64,000 bases of DNA from Sphingomonas mollis. Lineage in GTDB: Bacteria > Pseudomonadota > Alphaproteobacteria > Sphingomonadales > Sphingomonadaceae. This document shows positions 27,010 through 37,388 of this stretch, piece after piece (positions within the stretch are counted from its first letter, which is position 1; every line of letters starts with the position of its first letter). The notes beneath the pieces are model-generated. The model was not told the origin of the DNA and made no database searches. It saw only the letters and a list, made by a program, of their open reading frames with translations. The stretch spans positions 124,001 to 188,000 of the forward strand of contig NZ_JAELXS010000007.1 of the NCBI RefSeq assembly GCF_016427505.1, given 5' to 3'. The position numbers and the translations under genes are program-made.

Positions 27010-27043
27010 AAAAAAGCCGCCGACCGATAGGCCGACGGCTTTT
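27010..27043. terminator. Bidirectional intrinsic terminator
   Basis: A stem (AAAAGCCGCCGACC / GGCCGACGGCTTTT) with loop GATA lies between the convergent Crp-family and PEP-CTERM genes. A-run and T-run flank it, so it can end transcripts from both sides. Confidence 0.85.
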
Positions 27044-27062
27044 GTCCCAATCCGTTAAAGGA

Positions 27063-27704
27063 TCAGGCGTAGGTGACCGACTTGCTCCGACGGCGATAAC
27101 GCATCGCCGTACCGACCATGCCGAATCCGAGGAACATCAGCGCCCAGGTCGAAGGCTCGGGAACGGCGAATACGACGTTGTCGACTTCCAGCGAGTTACC
27201 GCCGCTGATGAAATTAATGCCGCCGATCATCGCGTCGCCCGCGCTGCGCGTGAAGGTGACGCGGCGGTTCGTCTGCGGAATGTCCTGGTTGCCATTGGCA
27301 TTGGCCGTGAACAGGCTTCCAGCGAACGTGCCGATGACCTGACCGGTCGTGCTGAGCAGCTGGACCGAATTGAACGAATCGATCGAACCCAGGAAGAAGC
27401 TGACCGAGTCGAAGCCCGTGGTGGACTGAAGAACGGCCGAACCACCGTTCAGAACGGCGAGATAGCGGCTGCCGTCGCTGAATGCGGGCTGTGCGTACTG
27501 GTTGGCCAGATCGCCGCTGACGATCGACGAATTGGTCGGGGTCAGGGAGAAACCGGTCGGCAGCGCACCATCGAAGGTGATCGCGGTGCCGGCAGGGGCT
27601 GCGAAGGATGCGGCGCTACCCAGCTGGGTGACGAAAGTTGCCGCCGAAGCAGGCGACGCGATCGCGGTAAACAGACCGGCTACTGCCGCAATTTTCATAA
27701 CCAT
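27063..27704 (-). CDS. Secreted PEPxxWA-CTERM protein
   Basis: This 213-residue protein has a signal peptide (ending ASPASA-A), a beta-sandwich-like middle and the tail VPEPSTWALMFLGFGMVG, followed by a basic end (RYRRRSKS). That is the sphingomonad PEPxxWA-CTERM sorting form, which is processed by an exosortase and usually accompanies exopolysaccharide. ATG 27704 is chosen because GGGAG lies seven bases upstream. The function of the middle domain is unknown. No exosortase gene is in this window. Confidence 0.88.
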   Translation of the reverse strand: MVMKIAAVAGLFTAIASPASAATFVTQLGSAASFAAPAGTAITFDGALPTGFSLTPTNSSIVSGDLANQYAQPAFSDGSRYLAVLNGGSAVLQSTTGFDSVSFFLGSIDSFNSVQLLSTTGQVIGTFAGSLFTANANGNQDIPQTNRRVTFTRSAGDAMIGGINFISGGNSLEVDNVVFAVPEPSTWALMFLGFGMVGTAMRYRRRSKSVTYA

Positions 27705-27917
27705 AGAGATACTCCCTTTAAGCAGAAGGTTGGCCGTCGCCGTTCCAGCACCTCGCCAGAGCGCACAGTCATGGCCTTCCATCCCGAGCGCTTAACGCAG
27801 CCTTTAGGATTTGGTTGCAGCGCAGCATAGATATAATCACGCATTCACTAAGATTTTGTTCCCAAACCGTGTCAAAAAGACACAGGGAGGGTCGAAAACG
27901 TCGAAAAGTGTGATTGT

Positions 27918-28994
27918 TTACTGAGTCTGAACGTCATCGGCTGATACGTTATATCCGGAATTGAGCCATTTCAGGACTTCCGCTGCGACGGGATGGTTGA
28001 CGGCCTTATACCGATTTTCGAGCGCTTCGCGCCGCGTCGAAAGGCGCATCAAGCCACTGTCCTGAAAGGACAATAGGTCTGCCTCAAGCATACCCGCGAG
28101 CGGTTCCCCAGCGATCGTCATTGCCGCCTCTCGGAATGCCGTCATGTACCGATAGGCATCTTTCATGTCGTATAATGACGGCAGCGTCAGCGCTGGGATG
28201 CAACCGAGCAGCGGCTGCAACGCCGGGTTGATGGCATGCGCCTGCAAATGACCGGCGTTGGCGGCGGACCGACCCGTGAAGCCTCGCAGGTGCAGGTGAT
28301 CGGACATGCGCGGGCCATCGTTGACGGGGTAATTGTCCCACAGGCATACCGGTCGCCCCAGCCGCGCGGCGACATCGGCGAGATGACCGGGGCCGATCTC
28401 CCGCGAACACACCTCTTCGCCCGTCCAGTAGATGCGGATCGCCGGATCGAGCAGGCGGCCGAGCGTCTCCAGATAGCCCGCCGGGCGCTCGCCGAAGACG
28501 CGGTCGAGCACGCGATCGTCGGAATAATAGGTCGGGCAGACATAGACCCTGGTCGCGGATGTCCGGCTCGCACAGAAATCGACGATCGCCGCCTGTTGCT
28601 CGGCGAGGTCGGGCAGGTCGCCGCGCATGTCGTCGAACAGGATGGCGAGGTCGTCGATGCCGATTGCATCCAGCGCGGCGAGTCGGGCGGCGAGTCGCAT
28701 GCGGGCGCCGTCGTCGAAATCGACATGCACCTCGAACGGGGTCAGGCCGACACCGAATCGCACCCCCCGAGAGCGGCAATGCGCGGCGAAGGCGGCGATC
28801 GCCGCGGCGGCCTCGGGCGGATGCGGCTCATCCCAGCGCCGACGGAGGTGCGCGTCGCTCTTGGGCGCATAATGGTAGAAGCCATAGCCGGCGGGGGCGA
28901 GGTGATCGATCACCGCGGTCCGCTCAGCCCAGGACCAGGCGGGGCCGAAAAACGCTTCGATGATCCCGAGTTCGGGCGTGGAGTGGGTCTGCAT
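27918..28994 (-). CDS. GH84-type beta-N-acetylglucosaminidase domain protein
   Basis: This 358-residue protein matches the NAGidase (GH84, O-GlcNAcase/hyaluronidase-like) catalytic domain. N-terminal IIEAFFGPAWSW is the family opening. The paired catalytic Asp residues are D121-D122 in AILFDDM, and WDNYPVND is the conserved active-site loop near residue 223. No signal peptide is visible, so it is probably cytoplasmic. It would remove terminal N-acetylglucosamine from an unknown substrate. It is divergent from modABC, and the two need not be related. Confidence 0.85.
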   Translation of the reverse strand: MQTHSTPELGIIEAFFGPAWSWAERTAVIDHLAPAGYGFYHYAPKSDAHLRRRWDEPHPPEAAAAIAAFAAHCRSRGVRFGVGLTPFEVHVDFDDGARMRLAARLAALDAIGIDDLAILFDDMRGDLPDLAEQQAAIVDFCASRTSATRVYVCPTYYSDDRVLDRVFGERPAGYLETLGRLLDPAIRIYWTGEEVCSREIGPGHLADVAARLGRPVCLWDNYPVNDGPRMSDHLHLRGFTGRSAANAGHLQAHAINPALQPLLGCIPALTLPSLYDMKDAYRYMTAFREAAMTIAGEPLAGMLEADLLSFQDSGLMRLSTRREALENRYKAVNHPVAAEVLKWLNSGYNVSADDVQTQ

Positions 28995-29116
28995 CCTTCA
29001 GACATCGCGCAGCCGGCGGGGGAGTGTCCAGCGATCGACAGCCGATCCGGCCGGCGTCGCCCTTGCCCATCGATGTCACCCGGTATAGCCGGCCGTATAC
29101 GGCAGTGGAGGATAGC

Positions 29117-29911
29117 ATGCGGACATATCACCCGGTTGGCAGGCGCCTGGTGCTGGGATGGATGGCCGCAATGGCCGGTATCGGCATGGCGCCGCCGCTG
29201 GCCGCCCAGCCGCGCGAGCCGTTGACGGTGTTCGCCGCCGCCTCGCTGACCGATGCGCTGCAAATGGTCGGGCGGGCGTACACGCAGCGGACGGGCCAGC
29301 CGGTGCGGTTCTCCTTCGCCTCCAGCGGCACCGGTGCGCGCCAGATCGAGGCGGGGGCACGCGCCGATCTGTTCGTCTCGGCCGAACCGTCATGGATGGA
29401 TCAGTTGCAAAAGGGCGAGCGGTTGCAGCCGGGTGCCCGCCGCGATCTGCTCGGCGGGCGGCTGGCGCTGGTGGCGCCGCGCGCGAGTCGTGTCAGCCTG
29501 CGCATCCGGCCCGGCTTCCCGCTGGCCACTGCGCTGGGCGATCGTAACCGGCTGGCGGTCGGCGATCCGCGCAGCGTGCCGGCGGGGCGATATGCGCAGG
29601 CGGCGCTGACCCGGCTGGGCGTGTGGACATCCGTCGCCGATCGGCTCGCACCGGCGCAGGACGTGCGGGCAGCGCTGTCCTATGTCGCGCGGGGCGAGGC
29701 ACCGCTTGGCATCGTGTACGAAACGGATGCAGTGGCCGAACCGGCGGTCAGGATCGTCGGCCTGTTCCCCGCCGCCAGCCATCCGCCGATCATCTATCCC
29801 GCCGCCGTGATCCGGGGCGCGAAGCCCGGGGCGGTGGCCTTCTACCGGTTCCTGGGCGGCGCGGAGGCCAGGGCGATCTTCCGCCGCTATCGCTTCCGGC
29901 CACTCGGCTGA
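29117..29911 (+). CDS. modA: Molybdate ABC transporter substrate-binding protein ModA
   Basis: This 264-residue periplasmic binding protein captures molybdate for the ModBC permease. A signal peptide (with Arg-Arg near the start, so possibly Tat) ends near PLAAQ. Family motifs include LTVFAAASLTDAL, RFSFASSGTGARQIEAGA and ADLFVSAEPSWMDQL. ATG 29117 has TGGAGGA upstream. It begins an operon with modB (two bases apart) and modC. Confidence 0.9.
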   Translation: MRTYHPVGRRLVLGWMAAMAGIGMAPPLAAQPREPLTVFAAASLTDALQMVGRAYTQRTGQPVRFSFASSGTGARQIEAGARADLFVSAEPSWMDQLQKGERLQPGARRDLLGGRLALVAPRASRVSLRIRPGFPLATALGDRNRLAVGDPRSVPAGRYAQAALTRLGVWTSVADRLAPAQDVRAALSYVARGEAPLGIVYETDAVAEPAVRIVGLFPAASHPPIIYPAAVIRGAKPGAVAFYRFLGGAEARAIFRRYRFRPLG

Positions 29912-29913
29912 CG

Positions 29914-30600
29914 ATGCTGACACCCGAGGAGTGGGAGGCGCTGCGCCTGAGCCTGCGGATCGCGGGAGCCGCGACCTTCTGGGGGCTGATCGCGGCGACG
30001 GCGTTCGCGTGGCTGCTGGCGCGGGTGCGGTTTCCGGGGCGGTTCCTCCTCGATGCGCTGCTGCATGCGCCGTTGATCCTGCCGCCGGTGGTGATCGGCT
30101 TCGTCTTGTTGATCCTGTTCGGGACGCAGGGGCCGATCGGGCGCTGGCTGGACGAGGTATGGGGCATCCGGCTGGCGTTCACGGCAGCGGGGGCGTCGCT
30201 GGCGGCGGGGGTATCGGCCTTTCCGCTGATGCTGCGCGCGGTGCGGCTGTCGATCGAGGGGGTCGATCCGCGACTCGAAGAGGCGGCACGTAGTCTGGGG
30301 GCAGGGCCTTGGGACCGGGCCTTCACGATCGTGCTGCCGCTGGCGCTGCCGGGGCTGGTTGCGGCGGCGGTGGTCGGCTTCGCGGCGGCGCTGGGCGAGT
30401 TTGGCGCGGTCATCACCTTCGCCGCGAACATTCCGGGGGAGACGCAGACGCTGCCGCTGGCGATCTATGCGGCGTTACAGGTGCCGGGGGGCGAGGGCGC
30501 GGCGGCGCGTCTGTCGGGTATCTCGTTCGCGGCGGCACTGGCGGGGCTCTTGCTGTCGGAGTTGCTGCTGCGCATCGGTCGCCGCCGGGCGGGGCGGTGA
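29914..30600 (+). CDS. modB: Molybdate ABC transporter permease ModB
   Basis: This 228-residue inner-membrane permease has about five helices. The coupling-helix motif EEAARSLGAGPWDRAFTIVL contacts the ATPase, and GFAAALGEFGAVITFAANIP is typical of ModB. It starts two bases after modA and shares a base with modC (TGATG). It forms the channel that passes molybdate into the cytoplasm. Confidence 0.93.
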   Translation: MLTPEEWEALRLSLRIAGAATFWGLIAATAFAWLLARVRFPGRFLLDALLHAPLILPPVVIGFVLLILFGTQGPIGRWLDEVWGIRLAFTAAGASLAAGVSAFPLMLRAVRLSIEGVDPRLEEAARSLGAGPWDRAFTIVLPLALPGLVAAAVVGFAAALGEFGAVITFAANIPGETQTLPLAIYAALQVPGGEGAAARLSGISFAAALAGLLLSELLLRIGRRRAGR

Positions 30601-31385
30601 TGCGGGTCAGGGCGCGGCACCGGCTGGGCGACTTCCGGCTGGACGTGGCGTTTACCGGGCCGGAGGACGGCATCACCATGTTGTTCGGGCCATCGGGCGC
30701 GGGCAAGTCGGCGACGCTCGCCATCGTCGCGGGGTTGGTCCGCGCGGACGAGGCGGTGGTGGCGGTGGGCAACCATGTGCTGACCGACACCGCCGCCCGC
30801 ATCGCGGTGCCGGCGGAGCGACGGCGGATCGGCATCGTCCATCAGGACGCGCGCCTGTTCCCGCACCTGTCGGTCGAGCGCAACCTGACGTACGGCTGGC
30901 GGCGTGCGCCCAAGGCCGTGCCGGGCGAGCGGCGGATCGAGCGCGACGCGGTGATCGAGGTGCTGGCGATCGGCCATCTGCTGGATCGCCGGCCGCTCGA
31001 CCTGTCGGGCGGCGAGCGCCAGCGGGTGGCGATCGGCCGCGCGCTGCTGAGCCAGCCCGACCTGCTGCTGCTCGACGAGCCGGTATCGGCGCTGGATGAG
31101 GCACGGCGGGGCGAGGTGCTGAGCTTCATCGCCGCGCTGAAGCGGTTCGGGCTGCCCATGCTGTACGTGACCCACCGCGAGGACGAGGTCCGGCTGCTCG
31201 GCGATCATCTGGTGCGGATAGAAGCGGGGCGGGTGGTGGCCGAAGGCACGCCGGCGGCGCTGCTGCCGGGTGGCCTGGTGACGGGCGAGGCGGTAGCGCC
31301 CGGGCTGGTGCGGATCGGCAGCGAGACGATCGCCGTACCGGGACTGGATGCGCCGGTCGGGGCGGTGGTGCGGGTGTCGTGGTAA
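30600..31385 (+). CDS. modC: Molybdate ABC transporter ATP-binding protein ModC
   Basis: This 261-residue ATPase energises molybdate uptake. Walker A GPSGAGKS, the signature LSGGERQRVAIGRAL and Walker B LLLLDEPVSALD are present. The C-terminus after about 215 contains only a short tail instead of the full MOP/TOBE domain of E. coli ModC (about 350 residues), so regulation by molybdate binding may differ. It overlaps modB by one base. Confidence 0.93.
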   Translation: MRVRARHRLGDFRLDVAFTGPEDGITMLFGPSGAGKSATLAIVAGLVRADEAVVAVGNHVLTDTAARIAVPAERRRIGIVHQDARLFPHLSVERNLTYGWRRAPKAVPGERRIERDAVIEVLAIGHLLDRRPLDLSGGERQRVAIGRALLSQPDLLLLDEPVSALDEARRGEVLSFIAALKRFGLPMLYVTHREDEVRLLGDHLVRIEAGRVVAEGTPAALLPGGLVTGEAVAPGLVRIGSETIAVPGLDAPVGAVVRVSW

Positions 31386-31584
31386 CGGGCGGGGCGGCGG
31401 AAATTTAGGTTGAGGTTAGACTAAACCCGTTCCTATTTTTCCGGGGCGCGACGATGAGAAAGAGTGGGGCGATCTTATTTTCGATCGGCTTAACATGATG
31501 GAGTGCTGTGTGAAGTTGGTCTTGTTTACATCGCCAGATTGAAAACTGCCTACCGTACCTAATCACCTTCCAGCATCACCCAAA

Positions 31585-32292
31585 TCAGGCGGCCAGCGTC
31601 AGCCGCCATGCCTCTGCCTTGGCCAGCGCGGGCGCGTCGTCGACGTCGATCCAGTCGAGGTCGCTGCAATCGACCACATGCGCGCGGCGGTCGGCGGCGA
31701 GGAGGCGCATGCCTTCGGTGAGGGAAGGGGCGCCAAGGCTGCCGAGCGCGGCGAACAGGCGGGGGCCGATCGCGAAGACGCCGGTGTCGTAGCAGTCGGC
31801 ATCCGCCATGCCCTTGCCGATCGCGACGATGTCGTCGCCGTCGGTCTTCACCCAGGTCACGTCGTCGGGATCGACCCAGGGGTGGCCGATGCGGCGATCG
31901 ATGCCGAGGGTTGCGCCGTTGCCGATGCCCGTGGTGGCGAGGCGGGCGTAGAGGGCGGGAGCGACGAGATGGTCGCACATCGCCAGCACCGCCGGTTCGC
32001 CGGCCAGCGCGGGGGCGGCGGCGAGGACGGAGACGCCGTTGGGCTCGCGGTGGTCGCGGGTCATCACCGTCTCCACCGCCAGCGGCCAGGCGCGGCTGGC
32101 GAGGTGCGCCGCGATCGGCTCCGCCCCATAACCCAGCACCACGATCGCGCGCGTCAGCCCCGCCTCGGCCATGCCGGTCAGGGCATGGTCGATCAGCGGC
32201 CGGCCGGCGACCGGGCAGAGCGGCTTGTACGGTGCCGCCGGCCGCAGCCGGCTGCCATAGCCGGCGGCGAGCAGGACGGCGTTGCGGATCAT
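31585..32292 (-). CDS. Nucleotidyltransferase, likely CTP:inositol-1-phosphate cytidylyltransferase
   Basis: This 235-residue NTP transferase has the Rossmann-type opening MIRNAVLLAAGYGSRLRP with KPLCPVAGRPLIDH. The middle MCDHLV Asp and the DTGVFAIGPR segment agree with sugar or polyol nucleotidyltransferases. It lies 15 bases beyond the stop of inositol-3-phosphate synthase, which follows a CDP-alcohol transferase. That order suggests it makes CDP-inositol, as the archaeal IPCT domain does. The substrate is inferred from context. Confidence 0.7.
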   Translation of the reverse strand: MIRNAVLLAAGYGSRLRPAAPYKPLCPVAGRPLIDHALTGMAEAGLTRAIVVLGYGAEPIAAHLASRAWPLAVETVMTRDHREPNGVSVLAAAPALAGEPAVLAMCDHLVAPALYARLATTGIGNGATLGIDRRIGHPWVDPDDVTWVKTDGDDIVAIGKGMADADCYDTGVFAIGPRLFAALGSLGAPSLTEGMRLLAADRRAHVVDCSDLDWIDVDDAPALAKAEAWRLTLAA

Positions 32293-32307
32293 CGCGTCGT
32301 TATCCCG

Positions 32308-33399
32308 TCAGGCAGCCGCGATGAACTTCTCGACCTCTAGCTGGGCGAGGTCGTCGGTCATCTGGGTGCGGGGGTGCTTGCAGAAATAGGCGCTGGCGGG
32401 GTCGATGACGCCGCCGATGCCGCGATCCTTCGCTATCTTCGCGCATCGGATCATGTCGATGGCGACGCCGGCGGAGTTGGGCGAATCCTCGACCGAGAGA
32501 CGGAGTTCGAGGTTCATCGGCACGCCGCCGAAGAGTTGCCCCTCCATGCGCAGGAAGCAGACCTTGTTGTCGTTCTGCCACGGCACGTAATCGCTGGGGC
32601 CGATATGGACGTTGTCGTCGTCGAGACGCTCCGCTGCGACCGACTGTACTGCTTCGGTCTTGGAAATCTTCTTCGATTCCAGACGACGGTGGTTCGACAT
32701 GTTCAGGAAGTCGGTGTTGCCGCCGGTGTTCAACTGGTACGTGCGGTCCAGTTTCACGCCGCGCTTGGCGAACAGGTCGGTCAGCACGCGGTGGACGATG
32801 GTCGCGCCCAGCTGTGCCTTGATGTCGTCGCCGACGATCGCGACGCCGGCGTCCTCGAACCGCTTGGCCCAGACCGGGTTCGACGCGATGAAGACGGGGA
32901 TGTTGTTGACGAAGGCGACACCGGCTTCCAGCGCGCATTCCGCGTAGAATTCGGTCGCTTCCTGCGAACCGACGGGCAGGTAGTTCATCAGCACGTCGGC
33001 GCCGGTCGCCTTCAGCTCGGCGATCACGTCTTCCTTCGACGGCTGCGTGTCGTTGGCGACGATGAAGGTGCGGTCGTCCTTGTAATCGGCCATATGCTCG
33101 GCGACGCCGTCCAGCACCTTGCCCATCTTGACGACGGTGCCGGTGGCGGGGAGGTTGGCGGCGAAGACGGCGGTGCAATTGGGCTTGGCGAAGACCGCCT
33201 CGGCCACATCCTTACCGACCTTGCGCGCATCGACGTCCCATGCGGCCACGACCTTGATGTCGCTGGGGCGGTAACCGCCGACTTCCCAGTGCATCAGGCC
33301 GACGGCGTCATTGGTCCCTTCGCCATAATGCTCCAGCCCCTGAACGAGCGAGCTTGCGCAGTTGCCGATGCCGACGATGGCGATCCGGATGTTGGCCAT
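32308..33399 (-). CDS. Inositol-3-phosphate synthase
   Basis: This 363-residue enzyme converts glucose-6-phosphate to inositol-3-phosphate with NAD. The N-terminal IRIAIVGIGNCASSLVQG is the nucleotide-binding loop. LNTGGNTDFLNM and SKTEAVQSV are signature stretches of the short actinobacterial/archaeal type, and HIGPSDYVPW is also conserved. ATG 33399 (MANIRIAIV) is chosen over an upstream start that would lie inside the previous gene. It is the middle gene of a three-gene inositol-phosphate cassette. Confidence 0.9.
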   Translation of the reverse strand: MANIRIAIVGIGNCASSLVQGLEHYGEGTNDAVGLMHWEVGGYRPSDIKVVAAWDVDARKVGKDVAEAVFAKPNCTAVFAANLPATGTVVKMGKVLDGVAEHMADYKDDRTFIVANDTQPSKEDVIAELKATGADVLMNYLPVGSQEATEFYAECALEAGVAFVNNIPVFIASNPVWAKRFEDAGVAIVGDDIKAQLGATIVHRVLTDLFAKRGVKLDRTYQLNTGGNTDFLNMSNHRRLESKKISKTEAVQSVAAERLDDDNVHIGPSDYVPWQNDNKVCFLRMEGQLFGGVPMNLELRLSVEDSPNSAGVAIDMIRCAKIAKDRGIGGVIDPASAYFCKHPRTQMTDDLAQLEVEKFIAAA

Positions 33400-33406
33400 T
33401 ACAGTC

Positions 33407-34273
33407 CTATTCCTTGACGAGATAACGCGCCGGCGCGTCGGCCGGGGCGGGAGAAGTTGACGTGAGCAGCGACCGTTCCACCCGGCGATGCCAGGCGAGA
33501 CCGGCAACGGCGATCAGCGTGAGAGGCACGATCTCGAACCACCAGAAGATGCGTGGATCGCCGATCAGGCAGGCGATGAAGATTGCCCCGACCCGGACAT
33601 TGGCGGTTTCCAGCGACAGCAGCCGCATCGGCGGCACGGCGGCGGCGCCGTAGCGCGCGCCCAGCACCAGCGGTTCGGGCGAGGCGGCCAGCCGATGTTC
33701 GAACGCGCGCGCCAGCCGATCGGGGCTGCCGGCGAACCAGTCGTAGAGGCGAACCAGAGGGCTGTCGCTGGCCGGGGCCGTCGTAGCAACCAGCGCCACG
33801 CCCTTTATCCGGCGGTGGAAGCGGCTGCGCTCGCCCTCATACAGGCTCGACTGCACAGCGTGGGCGGCACCGGCGGCGAAGGCGAGGACCCAGCCACCGA
33901 CCGTGCCGACCTCGATCGCCAGCACGACATAGATCAGAGCAAAGACGCCGTGATCGCACAGGCCATCGAGCATCCGGCCGAGCGGGCTGGCAGTGCCGGT
34001 CGCGCGCGCGACCATGCCGTCCAGACCGTCGGCGACCAGCCAGCCGATCGACAGGACCAAGCCCAGTACCGCCAGCGGCCACGCCTCGAACCGGGCATAG
34101 GCCAGTGCCGCCGCCGCCCCCAGCACCAGTCCGGCGACCGACACCGCATTGGCCGAAATGCCGCGCGCAAGCGTCCACGGCAACAGCAGGCGGCTGGCGG
34201 GATGGATCAGCCAAAGGTTGGAAGGGTCCTCGATCCGGCGATCGCGCGATCCATCCGGTGGAGGCACTGTCAT
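33407..34273 (-). CDS. CDP-alcohol phosphatidyltransferase family membrane protein
   Basis: This 288-residue membrane enzyme carries the family motif DG-x2-AR-x8-G-x3-D-x3-D, here DGMVARATGTASPLG then RMLDGLCD. About six helices surround it. Relatives join a CDP-activated group to an alcohol, or phosphoinositol to inositol phosphate. It is the first gene of the cassette and ends seven bases before the inositol-3-phosphate synthase. Whether it makes phosphatidylinositol, an inositol phospholipid/ceramide or di-inositol phosphate cannot be told from sequence alone. Confidence 0.8.
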   Translation of the reverse strand: MTVPPPDGSRDRRIEDPSNLWLIHPASRLLLPWTLARGISANAVSVAGLVLGAAAALAYARFEAWPLAVLGLVLSIGWLVADGLDGMVARATGTASPLGRMLDGLCDHGVFALIYVVLAIEVGTVGGWVLAFAAGAAHAVQSSLYEGERSRFHRRIKGVALVATTAPASDSPLVRLYDWFAGSPDRLARAFEHRLAASPEPLVLGARYGAAAVPPMRLLSLETANVRVGAIFIACLIGDPRIFWWFEIVPLTLIAVAGLAWHRRVERSLLTSTSPAPADAPARYLVKE

Positions 34274-34316
34274 AGGCTGGGGACAATGCGCCTGTGCGCA
34301 ATTTATTTCAAGATGA

Positions 34317-36362
<2,046 letters not shown>

Positions 36363-36407
36363 GGTTGAGGCTTCTACCCGATCGGTCGGGGTTTTCGACC
36401 CTTTTGC

Positions 36408-36496
36408 TCCCCGGCGGAGGCCGGGGTCCAGTTGGGTGAGCGATCGTAACGAGTTACCTTGGCCTTCCCGACTGGGCCCCGGCCTCCGCCGGGGAA
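36408..36496. repeat. Palindromic repeat PAL90, copy 2
   Basis: Arms of 30 bp (beginning CCCCGGCGGAGGCCGGGGTC and ending GCCTCCGCCGGGGAA) flank a loop of about 30 bp. The pairing is nearly complete, with a few wobble pairs. It lies upstream of nadE and of the SugE leader. Confidence 0.88.
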
Positions 36497-36577
36497 CGCT
36501 GTTGAAAGCCGGTCGTCCGTCGACTATTTCCGGGGCGCGGCGACCACGTTCCCGCCCCCGTGTCGGGGTGTTCAAGA

Positions 36578-36608
36578 CCGGGACGGCCCGGCAGCCTGAA
36601 GGAGGCTG
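36578..36608 (+). promoter_or_regulatory. Riboswitch-like leader of the SugE/Gdx gene (candidate guanidine element)
   Basis: A hairpin CCGGG-ACGG-CCCGG (36578-36591) has an ACGR tetraloop, the signature loop of the guanidine-II (mini-ykkC) element. Right after it, CAGCCT-GAAGG-AGGCTG (36592-36608) forms a stem that covers the GGAGG ribosome-binding site. The canonical element has two ACGR hairpins; I find only one, so this is a candidate. The gene it precedes belongs to the family normally controlled by such elements. Confidence 0.4.
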
Positions 36609-36610
36609 TC

Positions 36611-36928
36611 ATGGCGTGGATTTCCCTGGTGCTGGCCGGTTTGTTCGAGATCGTCTGGGCAAGTGCGATGAAGCAGTCGCACGGCTTTTCGAAGGTGTTG
36701 CCGAGTGTCGTGACGATCGGCGGGATGATCGTCAGTTTCGGCCTGTTGTCATGGTCGATGCGGACGTTGCCGCTGGGCACCGCGTACATGATCTGGACGG
36801 GAATCGGCGCGGTGGGGGCGTTCGCCGTCGGGATCATGGTGTTCGGCGAGGCGGTCAGCCCGATGCGGGTGGCGGCGGCGTTGCTGATCGTCAGCGGGCT
36901 GGTGGTGATGAAGCTGGCGACGCCTTGA
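36611..36928 (+). CDS. SMR-family transporter, SugE/Gdx-type guanidinium exporter
   Basis: This 105-residue, four-helix protein is of the small multidrug resistance family. GLFEIVWASAMKQS places the central Glu and the Trp-Ala typical of the SugE/Gdx subgroup, known to export guanidinium in exchange for protons. Length matches Gdx. ATG 36611 has AAGGAGG five bases upstream, and that site lies inside a hairpin of a riboswitch-like leader. It works as an inner-membrane dimer. Confidence 0.88.
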   Translation: MAWISLVLAGLFEIVWASAMKQSHGFSKVLPSVVTIGGMIVSFGLLSWSMRTLPLGTAYMIWTGIGAVGAFAVGIMVFGEAVSPMRVAAALLIVSGLVVMKLATP

Positions 36929-37007
36929 GGGGACATTTGTCAGTTATCGATTGCGGCCGATGACCAGCATTGGTGGGCAGCGGACATTCGTGCTTTACCA
37001 TGAGCGT

Positions 37008-37295
37008 ATGTCGCTCCCGCCTCGAATAATCCTCCATTCACCCATAGCAGACCATGAAGCCTTGGCGAAATTCATCGAGCGCTGTCTCCGGGACGGTGTT
37101 CGTCTCATATCCATTGCGGGTGACGATGCGGAGAAAGTGGAACTTGAGGTTGATTTGGTGGTGATCGGCGACGGAAGCGACGAGGGGCGGTTTTTGGTCA
37201 CAGCGGCCCACCCCGGCGAACCGCTCAACGAAGTGCTGGAATTTGCCTCATCTTGGGTTTGCGACCGCGAAGGTCTGCTTGAAGTTCGGCTCTGA
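37008..37295 (+). CDS. Hypothetical protein with atypical composition
   Basis: This protein of about 95 residues begins MSLPPRIILHSPIADHEALA and has an alpha/beta pattern with an acidic middle (DDAEKVELEVDLVVIGDGSDE). No family is recognised. Its DNA is poorer in GC than both flanks, suggesting a more recent acquisition. It stands between SugE and the ArsC-like gene without close coupling to either. Confidence 0.55.
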   Translation: MSLPPRIILHSPIADHEALAKFIERCLRDGVRLISIAGDDAEKVELEVDLVVIGDGSDEGRFLVTAAHPGEPLNEVLEFASSWVCDREGLLEVRL

Positions 37296-37388
37296 TGTCG
37301 GCGTCGGCTATTGGGCGAAAGCGACATGGCTGTTTTTCCGGCGCCCGCTCGCTAACGGAGCACTGAACTCCCTAAGTCGAGGCTTCGC

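Noticed and set aside
36363..36575. N-terminal extension of NAD synthetase
   Set aside because: The added residues are encoded by the palindromic repeat and are not part of the enzyme family.
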